In this document: piece by piece, positions 43,458 to 52,928 of the stretch | Position numbering within the stretch: position 1 is the first letter of the stretch | How the letters are laid out: each line of letters opens with the position of its first letter | Source of the DNA: Parvularcula sp038749595 | GTDB taxonomy: Bacteria > Pseudomonadota > Alphaproteobacteria > Caulobacterales > Parvularculaceae | DNA length: 64,000 nucleotides | Direction of reading: 5' to 3' | Assembly: GCA_038749595.1 (NCBI GenBank) | Contig: JBCDHW010000002.1 | Coordinates: 337,509 to 401,508, forward strand | Made by a program: the position numbers and the translations under genes | The notes under the pieces: generated by a model | What the model saw: the letters and a program-made list of their open reading frames with translations, nothing else | Database searches by the model: none | What the model was told of the DNA's origin: nothing

Positions 43458-45056
43458 TTACTGGCCAAGTCGTCCGGACACGACACGTCCGTTAATCATC
43501 GTCGCAACCGCCGTCGCTTCGCTTGGCCCAGCAAAGGGGTCTCCTTGAAAGACAGAAAGATCCGCCGAGAAACCGGGCGCCAAGGTGCCGACATTGCCGC
43601 CGCGCCCGATGGCCAAAGCCGGCGCCGTGGTGAAGAGCGCCAGCGTCTCAGACCTGCTCAAGGCCTCTTCAGGATGCCATCCCTCACCCGAGAACCCGTC
43701 AAGATCGCGCCGAACATGCGCCGCATACAGCTCAATCCGCGGGTCGCCCTGCTCAACGGGCGCGTCCGACCCAAACACAAGCAGAGTCCCCTCACTTGCC
43801 AGGCTGTTCCACGCATAGGCACCGCGCAAGCGATCGCGGCCAAGCCGATCCTCCGCAAAGTGAAGATCACCGATCGCGTGGCTCGGCTGCATGGAAGCGA
43901 TCACGCCGCCCGCCGCGAATTTCGCGAGGTCCTCGGGATCAACAATCTGCGCGTGCTCCACCCGCAACGTCGCGCTTTGATAATCAGCACGAATTTGTTC
44001 GTACCAAGACAAAACGTCCGCGTTCGCCTGGTCGCCAATGGCGTGGGTCGTCACTTGCAGTCCCCCGGCCACCGCTTTGCGATACATCGGCAGGGCTTGC
44101 GCCTCGGTGATCAAGCGAAGCCCCTTCGTACCCGGATCGTCACTATACGGCTCTTTGAGCAGCGCGCCCCGCGAACCCAGCGCGCCGTCGGCGTAAAACT
44201 TGACACCCAGGTGGCAAACAAGCCCGGTAGGATCACATCCGGGTCCCGCGTCGATCACGGTGTCCATCGCCTCGGGAACAACGAAATTCGTCACCCGCAG
44301 CGGAAGCGCACCCTCGGCCGCAAGCTCTTCAAGAAGAGGTAAGTCTTCTGCCGCGACGGACATGTTGTGCACCGATGTCCAGCCACGCTCCGCATACGTC
44401 TCTGCCCCCACGCGCAGGCCTTCCCGGCGCCGCGCTTCCGTCAGTGGAGGGACTAAGCTGCTCGTCAAACCCATCGCCGCGTCGATCAGATAGCCCGTCG
44501 CATCGCCAGCACCATTACGAACGATCCGCCCGCCAGCGGGATCTGCCGTTGACTGATCAATCCCCGCTGCCTGCAGCGCTGCCGTGTTGGCAACCAACGC
44601 ATGGCCATCCGCGCGGGTCAAGAGAACCGGCCGATCGCTCACCGCTTTATCGAGGTCGAAACGATTGGGTGGACGTCCTTCGGGCCAGCTGGTCTCGATC
44701 CACCCGCGCCCGATGATCGGTCCTTCGGGCTGATCCTCCGCCCACACCGCAAGTGCCGAAACCACATCCGCCACGGACTTGGCGCTGTCCAGATTGAGGC
44801 TCAACTCCCGCAACCCAATGCCGAGCAGATGCACATGCGCGTCGGTTAGGCCGGGAAAGGCCGTCTGCCCACGTCCTAAACGGGTTCTGCAAGCACGCGG
44901 CACGTCGGGCATCTCGGCTTTGCTGCCGATCGCCCGCACTTTGCCGCCGCTGATTGCAATCGCCTCGTGAACTTCCGTAGGCGTCTCAATCCGCCCCTCA
45001 AGGACCGAAACATCGCACGCCCCCTGGGCAAGCCCAGCAATCAAAGCAATCAGCAT
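43458..45056 (-). CDS. YtcJ-like amidohydrolase (Amidohydro_3)
   Basis: 532 aa. The N-terminus MLIALIAGLAQGAC may be a signal or lipid signal (AQGAC), placing it in the envelope. Metal motif FPGLTDAHVHLLG, a central GVKFYADGALGSRGALL, THAIGDQAN and VFGSDAPVEQGDP match the YtcJ group of metal-dependent hydrolases. Substrate unknown. It starts 15 bases after pyrD and is probably the last gene of a four-gene operon. Confidence 0.9.
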   Translation of the reverse strand: MLIALIAGLAQGACDVSVLEGRIETPTEVHEAIAISGGKVRAIGSKAEMPDVPRACRTRLGRGQTAFPGLTDAHVHLLGIGLRELSLNLDSAKSVADVVSALAVWAEDQPEGPIIGRGWIETSWPEGRPPNRFDLDKAVSDRPVLLTRADGHALVANTAALQAAGIDQSTADPAGGRIVRNGAGDATGYLIDAAMGLTSSLVPPLTEARRREGLRVGAETYAERGWTSVHNMSVAAEDLPLLEELAAEGALPLRVTNFVVPEAMDTVIDAGPGCDPTGLVCHLGVKFYADGALGSRGALLKEPYSDDPGTKGLRLITEAQALPMYRKAVAGGLQVTTHAIGDQANADVLSWYEQIRADYQSATLRVEHAQIVDPEDLAKFAAGGVIASMQPSHAIGDLHFAEDRLGRDRLRGAYAWNSLASEGTLLVFGSDAPVEQGDPRIELYAAHVRRDLDGFSGEGWHPEEALSRSETLALFTTAPALAIGRGGNVGTLAPGFSADLSVFQGDPFAGPSEATAVATMINGRVVSGRLGQ

Positions 45057-45071
45057 ACCCCTATTCCTTCC

Positions 45072-46106
45072 TTAAAGCTCGGCACCCACGGCGTCGTCTA
45101 CGGCCTTAAAGCCCTCGGCCCGCAGGAGCACGGGCAGCTCACGGACGATATCAGCAACCAAGCCAGGCCCTTGATAGATCAGCGCAGTATAGAGTTGCAC
45201 CGCGCTGGCCCCCGCCTTAATTTTCGCCAAGACATCAGCCGCTGAACGCACCCCGCCGACCCCAATCAACGGGACCTGCCCTTTCGTCTCTTCCGCGAAG
45301 GCGCGAAGAACGCGAGTCGATTTTTCAAACAACGGCGCGCCAGACAGCCCACCTTTTTCATGGGCATACGGACCGGAAACACCATCGCGGTCGAGGGTCG
45401 TGTTTGACACAATCATTCCGTTTACCCCGCTTTCGAGGACCGCGGCGGTGATATCGGCGATATCGTTTTCGGTCAGATCGGGCGCCACCTTGACGAACAC
45501 AGGTTTTGCGGTTCGGCGCGCGTCCATCACTCGCGTCAGAAGCGCTTTAAGCTCCGCCCCCGCCTGGAGCGCACGCAAGCCCTCCGTATTCGGCGAACTG
45601 ACGTTCACGGTCAGAAAATCAACACAATCTTCAAGCGCTTGGAGGCCCGTCACATAGTCGAGCCCGCGATCTTCACTATCTTTATTCGCACCAAGATTAA
45701 TGCCAACGACACCCGGCCGGTCGCGGCGCGCCTCAAGGCGTGTACGGATGATATCGAGCCCGTCGTTATTAAAGCCATAGCGATTGATCACCGCGGCTTC
45801 GTCGCGCAAACGAAAAACGCGTGGCGACGGGTTCCCCGGCTGGGGCCGCGGCGTCACCGCACCAACTTCCGCAAACCCAAAGCCAAGCCGCAGCAAAGCG
45901 TCGGGTACCTCAGCATTCTTATCAAACCCCGCCGCCATCCCCAGCGGGTTCGGCAGGCTTAGGCCGGCCACGGACGTTTCGAGCATCGGATCCGCCTTAA
46001 ACAACGCCTGCGGAGCAAACGGCGACGCAAGCAACTTGATCGTAACGTTATGCGCAGGCTCCGGCGGGAGGGCCGTCAGCGCGCAGGTCACAAGTTTGCT
46101 CAGCAT
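45072..46106 (-). CDS. pyrD: Dihydroorotate dehydrogenase (quinone), class 2
   Basis: Membrane-associated FMN enzyme of pyrimidine synthesis; oxidises dihydroorotate with ubiquinone. 344 aa with the amphipathic N-terminal helix pair of class 2. NPLGMAAGFDKN, NVSSPNTEGLR (catalytic Ser region) and GVGGVRSAADVLAKIKAGA (FMN phosphate) are visible. It starts 6 bases after the RimK fusion gene. Confidence 0.96.
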   Translation of the reverse strand: MLSKLVTCALTALPPEPAHNVTIKLLASPFAPQALFKADPMLETSVAGLSLPNPLGMAAGFDKNAEVPDALLRLGFGFAEVGAVTPRPQPGNPSPRVFRLRDEAAVINRYGFNNDGLDIIRTRLEARRDRPGVVGINLGANKDSEDRGLDYVTGLQALEDCVDFLTVNVSSPNTEGLRALQAGAELKALLTRVMDARRTAKPVFVKVAPDLTENDIADITAAVLESGVNGMIVSNTTLDRDGVSGPYAHEKGGLSGAPLFEKSTRVLRAFAEETKGQVPLIGVGGVRSAADVLAKIKAGASAVQLYTALIYQGPGLVADIVRELPVLLRAEGFKAVDDAVGAEL

Positions 46107-46112
46107 ACGTGC

Positions 46113-47510
46113 CTAAGCCGTTGTCAAGGTGCGGCGCCGACGCTTCACCGCGCTCGCCGCACGCCGTTCAATATGCTGAAAAACTAAGTCGGCGACGTTC
46201 TTTTTCGATGTCGTTTCAATGCCTTCAAGACCAGGGCTTGAGTTGACTTCCAAGACCTTCGGCCCTGCATCAGCCCGCAAAAGGTCGACCCCGGCGAACC
46301 CCAGACCCAACGCTTTCGCAGCGCGGATCGCGACCTCGCGCTCTTGTTTGGTAATCTTGACACTGACGGCTGAACCGCCTTGGTGCAGGTTGGACCGGAA
46401 CTCGCCAGCCGCGGCCCGGCGCTTCATCGTGGCGACCACTTTACCGCCGACAACGACGCAGCGAATGTCCTCGCCGCCCGCCTCTTTGACGAACTGCTGG
46501 ACCAGGAAGTCCGCTTTCAAATTCCGAAACGCGGAGATCACGGACTGCGCGGCCTTCTTGGTTTCGGCCAAAACGACACCGCGCCCCTGGCTCGACTCGA
46601 GCAGTTTCAAAATAATCGGCGGCGCGCCCATCAGATCGATAATGGCGTCGGTATCTTTCGGAGACGACGCAAACGCGGTCGACGGCATCCCGATGGCTTC
46701 GCGCGCGAGAATTTGATGCGCATACAGCTTATCGCGGCTCGCGAGGATCGCTTCTGACCGGTTGATGCAATAGGCGCCCGTCGTCTCAAACTGGCGCACA
46801 ACCGCGGTGCCGTACGAGGTAATCGTCGCCCCAATCCTTGGGATCACTGCGTCGTAACTCGGCAGGGCGCGGCCGTCATAATGCACCTCCGGCCGCTCCG
46901 CATTGATCAGCATATAGCACCGGGATGTGTCGATGGTCTCCACCACGTGTCCGCGGGCCTCGCCCGCCTCAACCAATCGGCGTGCGGAGTAACCCTTCGG
47001 CTCTTTCGTCAGGACCGCCACGCGCAGAGGCCGCTTTTGCGGCGCCTTGGCGACGAGCTTGTCGTACGCGTCGTAATTCAGCTCCGGCTGGACGTAGCTC
47101 TTCGTCGGGCTGACCAGCGGCTCACCAGGGAAGCTCTCCAGCGCTTGTCGGCCCAGCAGCATATGGAACGCCATGCCCTCCCGATCGCTCAGTGTCAGGA
47201 GGATCGGCCAGCGCTGGTCGCCGATCTCGATGTCCGTCTCAATCGTCCAGCGCAGCTCGCGCTCGCCATTTGACGACGTCACCTCGCGACGATCAACGAC
47301 GCTCGCGGCGCAATAGACTTCAACCTCAGGCCGCTCGGGGATCGGGTGGATCCCAAACCGCACTTTCTGCGCGCTCACCGGGCCGAACGGCTCGACGGTG
47401 AAGGCGTGGAGCGACGACGTGCGTGCGCCCGTGTCCACCTTGGCTTTGATGGCAGGCAAGCCGAGGACGGGGAGGCTGATCCACTCTTCCCAACCAAGCT
47501 CGAGGGTCAA
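46113..47510 (-). CDS. RimB-like retropepsin domain fused to RimK-type ATP-grasp ligase
   Basis: 465 aa. Residues ~1-145 match the RimB/ATP-dependent zinc protease family (Zn_protease), a retropepsin-like fold with the catalytic DTGA motif at 26-29 (VDTGARTSSLHA). Residues ~160-450 are a RimK-like ATP-grasp domain (INRSEAILASRDKLYAHQIL, ILKLLESSQGRGV, GFAGVDLLRADAG). In E. coli RimK adds glutamates to S6 and RimB is a separate protein that trims them. Here writer and trimmer appear fused; the target may be S6 or another protein. ATGA overlap with the upstream TerB-type gene. Confidence 0.88.
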   Translation of the reverse strand: MTLELGWEEWISLPVLGLPAIKAKVDTGARTSSLHAFTVEPFGPVSAQKVRFGIHPIPERPEVEVYCAASVVDRREVTSSNGERELRWTIETDIEIGDQRWPILLTLSDREGMAFHMLLGRQALESFPGEPLVSPTKSYVQPELNYDAYDKLVAKAPQKRPLRVAVLTKEPKGYSARRLVEAGEARGHVVETIDTSRCYMLINAERPEVHYDGRALPSYDAVIPRIGATITSYGTAVVRQFETTGAYCINRSEAILASRDKLYAHQILAREAIGMPSTAFASSPKDTDAIIDLMGAPPIILKLLESSQGRGVVLAETKKAAQSVISAFRNLKADFLVQQFVKEAGGEDIRCVVVGGKVVATMKRRAAAGEFRSNLHQGGSAVSVKITKQEREVAIRAAKALGLGFAGVDLLRADAGPKVLEVNSSPGLEGIETTSKKNVADLVFQHIERRAASAVKRRRRTLTTA

Positions 47511-47941
47511 ATCGGCACCTCAAGGGTCATGTGCCGGGCCCGGGCCGCATGCTCGATCGCCGCCGCGCCCTCATCAGACACCTTCAGCGAATTGCGCACA
47601 AGTTCCAGCATCCGGATCTCTTCGAGGTTCAAACTTTCGTCAGCCGTGACCACGTCGACGACAGCGGCGTAAGCCGTCTCGACCAGGTGCTCGGGCAACA
47701 CCGCCGCGGCAGAGTCCATCACTTTGTGGAGCCCGCCGTCTGACCCCATCAACCGGGCCGCATCTTCGGAGAGCTGGACCAGGCGTTCCTCATCGTCAGC
47801 GGAGAACAGCGGAAACGACCGAACGACCCGGCCAATGGTCCGCAACTCCACGGCGTTGATGGAACCATCCGAGGCGGATGTCGCGATCATCAGATAGATA
47901 ATGGCTTCCTGCGGCGTGAGCTGGGGGGCGCCTGTCGCCAT
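47507..47941 (-). CDS. TerB-family protein
   Basis: 144 aa helical protein with the TerB-type acidic motifs IATSASDGSINAVELRTI and VVTADESLNLEEIRML. First gene of the operon terB-rimB/rimK-pyrD-ytcJ; its stop overlaps the start of the RimK fusion (ATGA). It is distinct from the TerB-like protein at 26378. The job is unknown; the coupling suggests it works with the ligase. Confidence 0.88.
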   Translation of the reverse strand: MATGAPQLTPQEAIIYLMIATSASDGSINAVELRTIGRVVRSFPLFSADDEERLVQLSEDAARLMGSDGGLHKVMDSAAAVLPEHLVETAYAAVVDVVTADESLNLEEIRMLELVRNSLKVSDEGAAAIEHAARARHMTLEVPI

Positions 47942-48117
47942 GGTGGCCTCCTCATCGGCGGGACTTCTGCCGTTGCCCTATCGAGTGACGGGAGGCTCCG
48001 TCAATCGCCGTTGCTGGGTTGAGCGCGGTTGCGCTGCGCGCCGTAGGAGCTCCCGAGGCACGGTCATGCGCTCAGGATCAAGTGTCGTGAGCCGAACAAC
48101 GCCCAGCAGGTCACCCT

Positions 48118-49161
48118 TTAGCGAGAGCGGGCCGCTTCGGCCGCTTTGCGGATGTTCTCGGCACGGTCCTCAAGGCCCGGATGGGTCGACAGCCACGCCG
48201 CCGGCTCGCAGCCATCACATTCCTCGCTCAACAGCTCCAGCGCCGTGATCAGGCCCTCAGGATCAATTCCCGCCGCGAGGCTGAGCTCAACCCCGAGCAC
48301 ATCCGCTTCCCGCTCCATCCGCCGCGATGACGCAAGGTTGGAAAGCACCGCACCCTGAACAACCGCATCTTCCGCCAGCTGGCTCAGATCACCGCCGAGG
48401 AACAAGATTAGGGCACTGACACCTGTCGACCGGTACAGCGAATAGAGCGTATGCCGATGATGCACGTGGCCAATCTCGTGGGCCATAATCGCACCGATCA
48501 ACGCGTCGTCATCGATCAACGCGAGAAGCTCGTCCGTGAGGATCACTTTTCCGCCCGGCAGAGCGAAGGCATTGGCGCCGACCATGGGTGCCTTCCGGTA
48601 CAGCAGCTCAAATTGCGCTTCGAGGAGGGCATCATCCCGCGTTCGATAAACCTGGACAAGCTCCGTGAACAGAGCATCGAGCGCTTCCCGCCGGTCGGCG
48701 TCAATCGCGCTGGGCTCAAAGACCGAAGCGTCGAGCGACCTTAAGGAGCCCGTGGCGATGGAGCGCTCGACCGCCGTTGGTGTCACATTCACGGCGGCCT
48801 GGGTTGCGGCGGGAATGCCGAACCGCCACACGCACACCATCAGTCCAATGAAGATCAACGTCGCGATCGCGACACGCTCCCAACCTTTTTCGAGCCAAGG
48901 GAGCAAGTTATCGATCGGCGCGGTGAGGAGTCGGTCGATCCCGGCATTGTCGTCGGTTTCGAAGGTCCATCCGCCCCGCAAACTGACCTGCCGCGGGATA
49001 TCACCCACCCGCATCGACACGTCCGCATCGCGGCGGCTGACGTCCCCGAGGAACCGGCCATCATCCACCGCGCGGAGGACGACGGTCTTGCCCTCAACGC
49101 TTAAGACCGCGGGCGTCGCCTTCGCCCGGCCTTCTTCGTAGTAGAGCCCGCGAACGTCCAT
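48118..49161 (-). CDS. M48 family zinc metalloprotease, membrane-anchored
   Basis: 347 aa. An N-terminal soluble part, one membrane helix (about 96-115), and an M48 catalytic domain with HEIGH (His228, Glu229, His232) and a third ligand in SSRRMEREADVLG. Family members (HtpX/BepA/LoiP-like) do envelope quality control. The start at 49161 (MDVRGLYYEEG) is 4 bases after the yjgN stop; a frame from 49206 would overlap it. Paired with yjgN as in many proteobacteria. Confidence 0.9.
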   Translation of the reverse strand: MDVRGLYYEEGRAKATPAVLSVEGKTVVLRAVDDGRFLGDVSRRDADVSMRVGDIPRQVSLRGGWTFETDDNAGIDRLLTAPIDNLLPWLEKGWERVAIATLIFIGLMVCVWRFGIPAATQAAVNVTPTAVERSIATGSLRSLDASVFEPSAIDADRREALDALFTELVQVYRTRDDALLEAQFELLYRKAPMVGANAFALPGGKVILTDELLALIDDDALIGAIMAHEIGHVHHRHTLYSLYRSTGVSALILFLGGDLSQLAEDAVVQGAVLSNLASSRRMEREADVLGVELSLAAGIDPEGLITALELLSEECDGCEPAAWLSTHPGLEDRAENIRKAAEAARSR

Positions 49162-49165
49162 CCGT

Positions 49166-50287
49166 CTAAAGACCAATTCCGACGTCGATACCCTCGATGT
49201 CGACATATTCTTCGCCGATCACGCCCTGGGTCTCTTTCACATTGGCGACGAATTCATCGAGCGGCCCACCAGGGATAATGTACGTGTTCTCAGCAATATA
49301 ACGCGCCAAACGGATTCGCGCCCAGGGGGTCAGGAGGCCCAGGGTGAACGCCACAGCAAACAGGTTGGTGACAACAATCCAAACATACCGCGTCTTGGAA
49401 ACGGTCGACTGAAACTTATGGATCCCGTCCAAGGTCAGTTCACTGAAAACAATGTTCCGTACACCAACTTGATAGACCAAAACCAACAGCGATACGCTGA
49501 GAAGAAGAACGTAGGCCACGGCTAGGGAGAGATATCCACCTGGTCCTAACGCCCCGAGGCCCCCGCCGCTATTGTCGGCCTCTAAAATCACTGGGATGAG
49601 CGAGGCCAACGCAGCACCGTAAGCAACGATGGCAAGAACGAACACCAATCCGAAGAGACCGTACAGCCGCCCTAAACTGACATCCACCTTAAACGGACGA
49701 TCACCAAAGCTGAACCGGTTATAAGCCCACTCTTGGGTCAGCTTGGTGGCAACGGGGGTCGCCAGGCCCAGCGAAATGATGGGAATGAAAGGCACGATCA
49801 GCAGCGTCAGAAATGTCGGCCAATAATCCGTCCGGAAATCAAAGTTCACATTGCGCCAGCGCGTCACCCGCGACTGAAACCGAAACGATCGCGCCACCAG
49901 CCAGGGGAACAAAAACAAAAAGGCTGGGTAGACGACGAATGCCGCGATGGGCCGCATATCGACCAAAACCCCGACGCCGACGAGCACCGCGATCACAATT
50001 ATCCGTGCAATGAGGATCTGCAAAGGCTTGGCGTGATAGCTAAACGCATCACCGTCCAGCCGGGTCGAGCCCCAGAAATAGCGGTTGGTCCGTACCTTGG
50101 CCCAGGCCGAATAGATCCCGACGGTCAGCACGGTCAGAAGGACATTGACGATCCAAATGCCGAAATACTCGCCCGCACGCCCGTTGAATACCAAAGGCAT
50201 CGGCTGCCCAATCACCGCGCTGGATCCACCGTCCCCGCCGCTTCCGTCACCTTCGTCAAACGACCGGCCTCGCATCTCATGCACCAT
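49166..50287 (-). CDS. YjgN (DUF898) family inner-membrane protein
   Basis: 373 aa with about eight membrane helices in two repeats. DUF898 hallmarks: FNGRAGEYFGIWIVNVLLTVLTVGIYSAWAKVR-type start and a C-terminal LLTPWARIRLARY. Function unknown; the constant company of an M48 protease suggests substrate presentation or control. ATG at 50287 behind GGGGGAT; 50275 is an alternative. Confidence 0.9.
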   Translation of the reverse strand: MVHEMRGRSFDEGDGSGGDGGSSAVIGQPMPLVFNGRAGEYFGIWIVNVLLTVLTVGIYSAWAKVRTNRYFWGSTRLDGDAFSYHAKPLQILIARIIVIAVLVGVGVLVDMRPIAAFVVYPAFLFLFPWLVARSFRFQSRVTRWRNVNFDFRTDYWPTFLTLLIVPFIPIISLGLATPVATKLTQEWAYNRFSFGDRPFKVDVSLGRLYGLFGLVFVLAIVAYGAALASLIPVILEADNSGGGLGALGPGGYLSLAVAYVLLLSVSLLVLVYQVGVRNIVFSELTLDGIHKFQSTVSKTRYVWIVVTNLFAVAFTLGLLTPWARIRLARYIAENTYIIPGGPLDEFVANVKETQGVIGEEYVDIEGIDVGIGL

Positions 50288-50444
50288 GCATATCCCCCAT
50301 ACCCTCTGATAAGCACACAGGTTGAGCGCGGCAGCGGCGTCTTTTCAAGCCTTTACGTCGCGATCACAGCACCTTCCCGCCCGGCGAGAATGTGCCGCCC
50401 GGAAAGCGCGTGCGCCGTGCACGTTCCGCTGCTACGCGGCGCCG

Positions 50445-51398
50445 ATGACCAGCGCCCCACCCGCCCAAGAGACCCGCACCGGCGTTGCCGCCGCCGTCGG
50501 CGCCTATGTGTTATGGGGCCTCCTGCCGTTCTACCTGATCGCTCTCAGGGGCATCGGCTCGGACCAGGTGCTCACCCACAGAATTTTGTGGTCGATCCCG
50601 CTCGGCGCCTTGATCATCACCCTGCGCAAACAATGGCCTGAAGTCGTCAACGCCATCCGCACCCCCAAAGTGATGGGCGCGCTGCTCGCCTCGTCAGTGG
50701 TCATCGGCGTCAACTGGCTCATCTACATCGCCGCGGTGCAGAACCAGCACATCTTCGAGGCGTCTCTCGGCTACTACATCAACCCATTAATCTATGTCCT
50801 CGTCGGCGTCGCCGTACTGGGCGAGCGGCTAACGACGGCGCAAAAAGCGGCCGTGGTGCTGGCGGCCGTCGGGGTCAGCATCCTCACCTTCTACGGCGGG
50901 CGCTTCCCCGTTGTCGCGATCAGCCTCGGGATCACCTTCACGGCCTACGGCTATATCCGGAAGGTCACCCCCGTGGGCGCCATGCCGGGCCTGTTCATCG
51001 AAACGGCCGTGCTCGCCCCGATCGCAGCGGTGTGGCTGGCGATGTTTGTGCCAGAGACGGCCCGCGCCTTTGGCACCACCGCCCAGCTCACGACGCTCCT
51101 CGTCCTCGCCGGACCGGTCACCGTCGTGCCGCTGCTGCTCTTCGCCATCGGCGCACGCCGGTTGCCGCTCTCCACCATCGGCTTCCTGCAATTCATCGGC
51201 CCAACCTTGCAGTTCGCGATTGGCGTCCTGGACGGCGAGCCGTTCACCCGGGCGCATCAGCTTTGCTTCGGCTTCATCTGGGTGGCCGCCATCATCTTCG
51301 CCGTCGACGCCATCCGCCGTTCGCAGGGGGCGGCCGCGCCTCCAGCACCAAAAACAGCGATGGCATCCAAGGGAAAAATGGTGCGGCGGGGCACCTGA
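50445..51398 (+). CDS. rarD: RarD-type EamA transporter
   Basis: 317 aa inner-membrane protein with ten predicted helices in two EamA halves. AYVLWGLLPFYLIAL at the N-terminus, HRILWSIPLGALI and NQHIFEASLGYYINPLIYVLVG are typical of the RarD group (E. coli RarD is linked to chloramphenicol sensitivity; natural substrate unknown). The start is ATG 50445 (MTSAPPAQE); the frame is open to 50322. Confidence 0.92.
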   Translation: MTSAPPAQETRTGVAAAVGAYVLWGLLPFYLIALRGIGSDQVLTHRILWSIPLGALIITLRKQWPEVVNAIRTPKVMGALLASSVVIGVNWLIYIAAVQNQHIFEASLGYYINPLIYVLVGVAVLGERLTTAQKAAVVLAAVGVSILTFYGGRFPVVAISLGITFTAYGYIRKVTPVGAMPGLFIETAVLAPIAAVWLAMFVPETARAFGTTAQLTTLLVLAGPVTVVPLLLFAIGARRLPLSTIGFLQFIGPTLQFAIGVLDGEPFTRAHQLCFGFIWVAAIIFAVDAIRRSQGAAAPPAPKTAMASKGKMVRRGT

Positions 51399-51517
51399 GG
51401 GGGAACGAGGGGAGCGGCACCCCGCCTAAGGCCGCAGGAGCGACCCTCCCGCAAGCACATGGCAGCTTTTCAGGCGAGGGAAACCCCTTATTTCAAATCG
51501 CCGCCCTTACGCTTCCG

Positions 51518-51829
51518 TTAGCGGGTGCGAAGAGCAACAGGGCTTTCTTCGCCAGTACCGAGATTGAGGAGCACAATCCGCTGCTCCCCAGCCGCGTCCT
51601 CAATCACGAAAAGTGCTTGTCCTTCAAAGAGGCTAACATCCGTTACTTTCTCACCTGCCTGAAGGCTGACGGCGAACGACGTGACAGGCTCCGCTGAGGG
51701 CGCGCGGGTGACCAACATAGTTATCAACAAAAGTGTCCCGGCAATCAGCAGTACACCCATGCCGAGTGCGATGCCCTTCGCAACGGCGACGCTGGGGCCG
51801 GGGATCGGGGTTTCTGGCGAATCAGTCAT
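51518..51829 (-). CDS. Small single-helix membrane protein beside rluD (DUF6476-like)
   Basis: 103 aa. Pro-rich N-terminus, one membrane helix (IALGMGVLLIAGTLLLITMLV, split by a Gly), then a periplasmic beta-rich domain (SFAVSLQAGEKVTDVSLFEGQ). It matches the small protein found divergent from rluD in many alphaproteobacteria; function unknown. ATG at 51829; 51838 (MPRMTDS) is also possible. The longer minus frame across rluD is an antisense shadow. Confidence 0.7.
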   Translation of the reverse strand: MTDSPETPIPGPSVAVAKGIALGMGVLLIAGTLLLITMLVTRAPSAEPVTSFAVSLQAGEKVTDVSLFEGQALFVIEDAAGEQRIVLLNLGTGEESPVALRTR

Positions 51830-51874
51830 CCGCGGCATTTGACAGAAGCGCGCAAACTTTGCACCGCCTTCTCC

Positions 51875-52882
51875 GTGAGAACGCCCATAACCATCACCGT
51901 CACCGAAGGCGCTGGCGAACGGGTCGACCGCTGGCTTGCCGAGCGGACGGACTACTCGCGCACCCAGGTGAAGAGCCTCATCAAGGAAGGCGCGCTGACA
52001 ATCGCCGACGCCGCGATGACGGACCCGACCCACAAAGTCGTCGAGGGAGAGACCCTCGCTCTCGTCCCGCCGCCCGTCAAAGACGCCGAGCCCAAGGGCG
52101 AAGACATTCCGCTCGATGTCCTGTTCGAAGACGAACACCTCATTGTACTGAACAAACCCGCAGGCATCGTCGTCCACCCCGCCGCAGGCAATTGGACGGG
52201 CACCCTGGTCAACGCCCTCCTCCACCATTGCAAAGGATCTCTCTCGGGTATCGGAGGAGTGGCCAGGCCGGGGATCGTCCATCGCCTGGACAAAGACACA
52301 TCGGGCGTCATGGTCGTCGCCAAGAACGACGAGGCCCACCGCGGTCTCCGGCGGCTTTTCTCCGTACACGACATTGAACGCAGCTATCTCGCTCTCATCC
52401 ACGCTGACCCGCGGCCTGCCTCGGGCACCATCGAGATCCCCATCGCCCGCTCGCGCAAGGATCGCCTCAAGCGTGAGCTCGACTGGAGCTTTGAGCGCTC
52501 CGACGCCCGCGAGGCAATCACCCACTACAAGCGCCTTGAGGCCTACGGCACCGGACGCGGTAAGGTCGCGGGCGAGCCCGTCGCCAGCCTTGTTCAGTGC
52601 ACGCTGGAAACAGGCCGCACCCACCAGATCCGGGTCCACCTCTCCGGCACCGGCCATCCCCTCATTGGCGACAAGCTCTACGGCAAAGCCGGCATCGCAG
52701 GCCTCGGCGGCGACGAACCCCACGTCATCGCCGCCCGCGAAGCCGCCCGCTCCTTCAAACGCCAAGCCCTCCACGCCGCGATCCTCGGCTTTGAACATCC
52801 CGTCACCGGCGATACCATGCGTTTCGAAACCGAGCCGCCAGAGGACTTTCAAGCGCTAAGGGCACTCCTGCAGGCGCTCTGA
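51875..52882 (+). CDS. rluD: Ribosomal large-subunit pseudouridine synthase RluD-type
   Basis: About 335 aa. An N-terminal S4-like RNA-binding domain (RVDRWLAERTDYSRTQVKSLI) is followed by the RluA-family catalytic domain with the aspartate in PGIVHRLDKDTSGVMV, and GRTHQIRVHL. Modifies 23S rRNA uridines. Start uncertain: GTG at 51875 is chosen (MRTPITITVTEG); a TTG at 51839 is in frame. Adjacent to rpoH in many relatives; here a five-gene insert separates them. Confidence 0.93.
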   Translation: MRTPITITVTEGAGERVDRWLAERTDYSRTQVKSLIKEGALTIADAAMTDPTHKVVEGETLALVPPPVKDAEPKGEDIPLDVLFEDEHLIVLNKPAGIVVHPAAGNWTGTLVNALLHHCKGSLSGIGGVARPGIVHRLDKDTSGVMVVAKNDEAHRGLRRLFSVHDIERSYLALIHADPRPASGTIEIPIARSRKDRLKRELDWSFERSDAREAITHYKRLEAYGTGRGKVAGEPVASLVQCTLETGRTHQIRVHLSGTGHPLIGDKLYGKAGIAGLGGDEPHVIAAREAARSFKRQALHAAILGFEHPVTGDTMRFETEPPEDFQALRALLQAL

Positions 52883-52892
52883 GCCCACGTTG

Positions 52893-52928
52893 ACATGTGC
52901 GCCACATGAAAACATGTTCTGCACATGA
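52893..52928. promoter_or_regulatory. Tandem palindromic operator over the antitoxin start
   Basis: Two 17-base units with period 19 (52893-52909 and 52912-52928) match at 14 of 17 bases. Each is an inverted repeat: CATGTG-N3-CACATG and CATGT-N5-ACATG. The second covers the vapB start codon (52925). This is the layout expected for autoregulation by a ribbon-helix-helix antitoxin. Confidence 0.65.

Noticed and set aside
51518..52852. Minus-strand open frame of 444 codons across rluD
   Set aside because: Most of it is antisense to rluD. Only the last 103 codons, from 51829, are a plausible gene.
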